The notes beneath the pieces were generated by a model that ran no database searches, had not been told where the DNA came from, and saw nothing but the letters and a program-made list of their open reading frames with translations. Shown one piece after another: positions 62,151 through 64,000 of a DNA stretch of 64,000 bases; positions within the stretch are counted from its first letter, which is position 1, and every line of letters begins with the position of its first letter. Source of the stretch: Colletes latitarsis (lineage: Eukaryota; Arthropoda; Insecta; Hymenoptera; Colletidae); assembly GCF_051014445.1 (NCBI RefSeq), contig NW_027488370.1, positions 13,950,001-14,014,000 of the forward strand, given 5' to 3'. The translations under genes and the position numbers were made by a program.

Positions 62151-64000
62151 ACCCAGACATAACCAGCGTTATCCTCTAAAATATTAATCGCAACCAGGTT
62201 TAATTGACTGTTTCGGTGTGGTACCACATTACTACGTGGTCCAAGCATGAAAAAGGCCAGGATCTGGCCAACAAGTATGCGAAAAATGCGAAATTACGAG
62301 CCAGATGAGGGAAAATCCCAAACCTAACGGAGACATAACCGGCGTTATCCTCTAAAATATTAATCGCCACGAGGTTGAATTGACCGCTTCGGTGTTGTAC
62401 CGCATTACTACGTGATCCAAACCAGAAAAAGCCCAGGATCTTGCCAACAAATAGGCGAAAAATGCGAAGGTACGAGCCAGATGATTGCAAATACCAGAAC
62501 TAAACCAGACATAACCAGCGTTATCCTCTAAAATACTAATCGGAACCAGGTTTATTTGACTGTTTCAGTGTGATACCACATTACTACGTGGTCCAAGCAT
62601 GAAAAAGCCCAGGATCTTCCCAACAAATAGGCGAAAAATGCGAAGGTACGAGCCAGATGATTGCAAATACCAGAACTAAACCAGACATAACCAGCGTTAT
62701 CCTCTAAAATACTAATCGGAACCAGCTTTTGTTGGCTGTTTTAGTGTGGTACCACATTACTACGTGATCCAAACCAGAAAAAGCCCAGGATCTGAAGAAC
62801 AAGTATGCGAAAAATGCGGAAGTACGAGCCAGATGAGGGGCAAATACCAGACCTAACCCAGACATAACCGGCGTTATCCTCTAAAATATCAATCGCAACC
62901 AGCTTGTATTGACTGTTTCGGTGTGGTACCACATTACTACGTGGTCCAAGCCAGAAAAAGGCCAGGATCTGGCCATCAAGTATGCGAGAAATTCGAAAGT
63001 ATGTGCCAGATGAGGGCAAATCCCAGACATAACCGAGACATAACCGGCGTTATCCTCTAAAATATTAATCGCAACCAGGTTTTATTGACTGTTTCAGTGT
63101 GATACCACATTACTACGTGGTCCAAGCCAGAAAAAGGCCAGGATCTGGCCAACAAGTATGCGAAAATGCGAAAATACGAGCCAGATGACGGCAAATCCCA
63201 GACCTAACCGTGACATAACCGGCGTTATCCACTAAAATATTAATCGCAACCAGGTTTAATTGACTGTTTCGGTGTGGTACCGCATTACTACGTGATCCAA
63301 ACCAGAAAAAGCCCAGGATCTGGCCAACAAGTATGCGAAAAATGCGAAAGTACGAGCCAGATGAGGGCAAATCCCAGACCTAACCCAGACATAGCCGGTG
63401 TTATCCTATAAAATACTAATCGGAACCAGCTTTTATTGACTGTTTCAGTGTGGTACCACATTACTACGTGATCCAAACCAGAAAAAGCCCAGGATCTGGC
63501 CAACAAGTATGCGAAAAATACGAAAGTACGGGCCAGATGAGGGCAAATACCAGAACTAACCTAGACATAACCGGCGTTATCCTCTAAAATATTAATCGCA
63601 ACCAGGTTTATTTGACTATTTCAGTGTGGTACCACATTACTACGTGGTCCAAGCATGAAAAAGCCCAGGATCTTGCCAACAAGTAGGCGAAAAATGCGAA
63701 GGTACGAGCCAGATGATTGCAAATACCAGAACTAAACCAGACATAACCAGCGTTATCCTATAAAATACTAATCGGAACCAGCTTTTATTGACTGTTTCAG
63801 TGTGGTACCACATTACTACGTGATCCAAACCAGAAAAAGCCCAGGAGCTGGCCAACAAGTGTGCGAGAAATGCGAAAATTCGAGCAAGATGACGGCAAAT
63901 CCCAGACCTAACCGTGACATAACCGGCGTTATCGTCTAAAATATTAATCGCAACCAGGTTTAATTGACTGTTTCGGTGTGGAACCACATTACTACGTGAT
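62151..64000. repeat. Mosaic fourth copy of the 12-monomer block, cut by the window end
   Basis: 62,330-62,420 carries the GACCGCTTCGGTGTTG monomer again. 62,500-63,080 matches 56,871-57,451 at an offset of 5,629 bp, including GTTGGCTG and GATCTGAAGAACAAG. 63,391-63,540 matches 57,586-57,735 at an offset of 5,805 bp, one monomer more. About 63,630-64,000 matches 61,167-61,537 at an offset of 2,463 bp, including the GGAGCTGG and GAGCAAGATGACGG marks. The match is still running at the last base. Confidence 0.85.
63241..63416 (+). repeat. Reference monomer, 176 bp, with internal anatomy
   Basis: This copy is exactly 176 bp, from TAATCG to the base before the next TAATCG at 63,417, and serves as a phase ruler. 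Phase 1-16 holds the CGCAACCAGG segment and phase 20-26 the nearly invariant TTGACTG. Phase 33-44 is the dyad, here with CCGCA as its right arm. Phase 45-52 is the TTACTACG block. Phase 71-85 is the GGCCAG/CTGGCC stem in monomers carrying GG at 71-72. Phases 93-100 and 102-109 are two ATGCGAAA units. Phases 135-145 and 146-156 are a tandem 11-mer. Phase 160-176 is AT-rich. The displayed strand has 60 A against 36 T, a strong asymmetry that the other monomers share. Confidence 0.95.

Larger units (their letters stand above)
1..64000. repeat. Satellite DNA array, ~176 bp monomer, about 364 copies
   Basis: The same monomer recurs every 175-177 bp across the whole window. Anchors such as TTGACTG, CATTACTACG, ATGCGAAAAATGCG and CGTTATCC return once per period. 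The anchor TAATCG at 124 and at 63,241 is separated by 359 periods. Every monomer is in the same orientation, and no non-satellite sequence interrupts the array. Established knowledge: gene-free, nucleosome-length satellites arranged in higher-order repeats are typical of eukaryotic centromeres and pericentromeres. Inference: this is such a locus. I do not recognise the satellite family or the species. The reference copy contains 80 G+C in 176 bases, about 45%. Both ends of the window lie inside the array, so its total size is unknown. Confidence 0.98.

Noticed and set aside
115..63987. Many open frames of 62-144 codons, mostly on the minus strand, encoding similar hydrophobic peptides
   Set aside because: They recur with the satellite period and each is a read-through of 1.5-2.5 monomers. 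The monomer length (176 = 58 codons + 2 bases) shifts the frame in each copy, one-base indels are tolerated, and no start context, codon bias or domain supports coding. The shared peptide is just the monomer translated.
1..64000. CRISPR array
   Set aside because: Regular spacing invites the idea, but there are no unique spacers: the whole 176 bp unit repeats. No cas genes are present.
1..64000. CENP-B box (pattern TTCG-4-A-2-CGGG)
   Set aside because: TTCG is present at phase 28-31 and CGGGATCC in some subtypes, but their spacing does not fit the 17 bp box on either strand in the monomers I checked.
1..64000. Recognised satellite families (human alpha satellite, the Arabidopsis 180 bp repeat, Brassica CentBr)
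   Set aside because: Similar unit length only. I could not match the sequence to what I recall of these families, so no family or species name is given.
1..64000. Tandem rRNA, tRNA or histone gene repeats
   Set aside because: The unit is too short, and no rRNA, tRNA or histone signature was recognised in the monomer on either strand.

Overview
The whole 64 kb window is one uninterrupted array of tandem satellite DNA. A monomer of about 176 bp repeats head to tail from the first base to the last, roughly 364 times: the anchor TAATCG is at 124 and again at 63,241, and 359 monomers between them give a mean of about 175.8 bp. I found no unique sequence, gene, RNA gene, mobile element, CRISPR array, promoter or terminator. 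All monomers face the same way, and neither end of the array is in the window. The apparent open frames are by-products of the repeat.

This points to a eukaryotic chromosome. A nucleosome-sized monomer, a gene-free array tens of kilobases long and multimonomer higher-order repeats (HORs) are typical of centromeric or pericentromeric heterochromatin. I do not recognise the monomer as belonging to a named satellite family, so I name neither species nor family. Centromere function is an inference that the sequence alone cannot prove.

Layout: 1-4,820 diverged monomers with 8- and 13-monomer echoes. 4,821-11,848 a nearly perfect tandem duplication of a 3,514 bp, 20-monomer block. 11,849-13,796 includes a partial further copy of that block's end. 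13,667-14,900 dimer repeats. 14,900-16,270 mixed monomers. 16,271-18,900 an 8-monomer repeat whose second copy lost one monomer. 18,900-26,464 mixed subtypes with 1-, 3- and 5-monomer duplications. 26,465-42,150 a nested structure: four copies of a 21-25 monomer block, which also read as two copies of an 8.27 kb segment that differ by losses of exactly two monomers. 42,150-44,860 mixed. 44,861-51,194 a tandem duplication of a 3,167 bp, 18-monomer block. 51,195-56,697 an older, diverged copy of part of that block, then a 351 bp dimer repeated three times. 56,698-64,000 a 2,111 bp, 12-monomer block present twice intact, once shortened by three monomers and once as a mosaic.

The 'system' here is the array itself. 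It shows how a satellite expands and is homogenised: block duplications of many sizes, losses in whole monomers, variants concentrated at CpG sites, and a short dyad whose arms are shared by many subtypes while its centre varies. All comparisons were made by eye. Identities are given only as differences actually noticed, and boundaries are good to about 10-30 bp unless stated otherwise.
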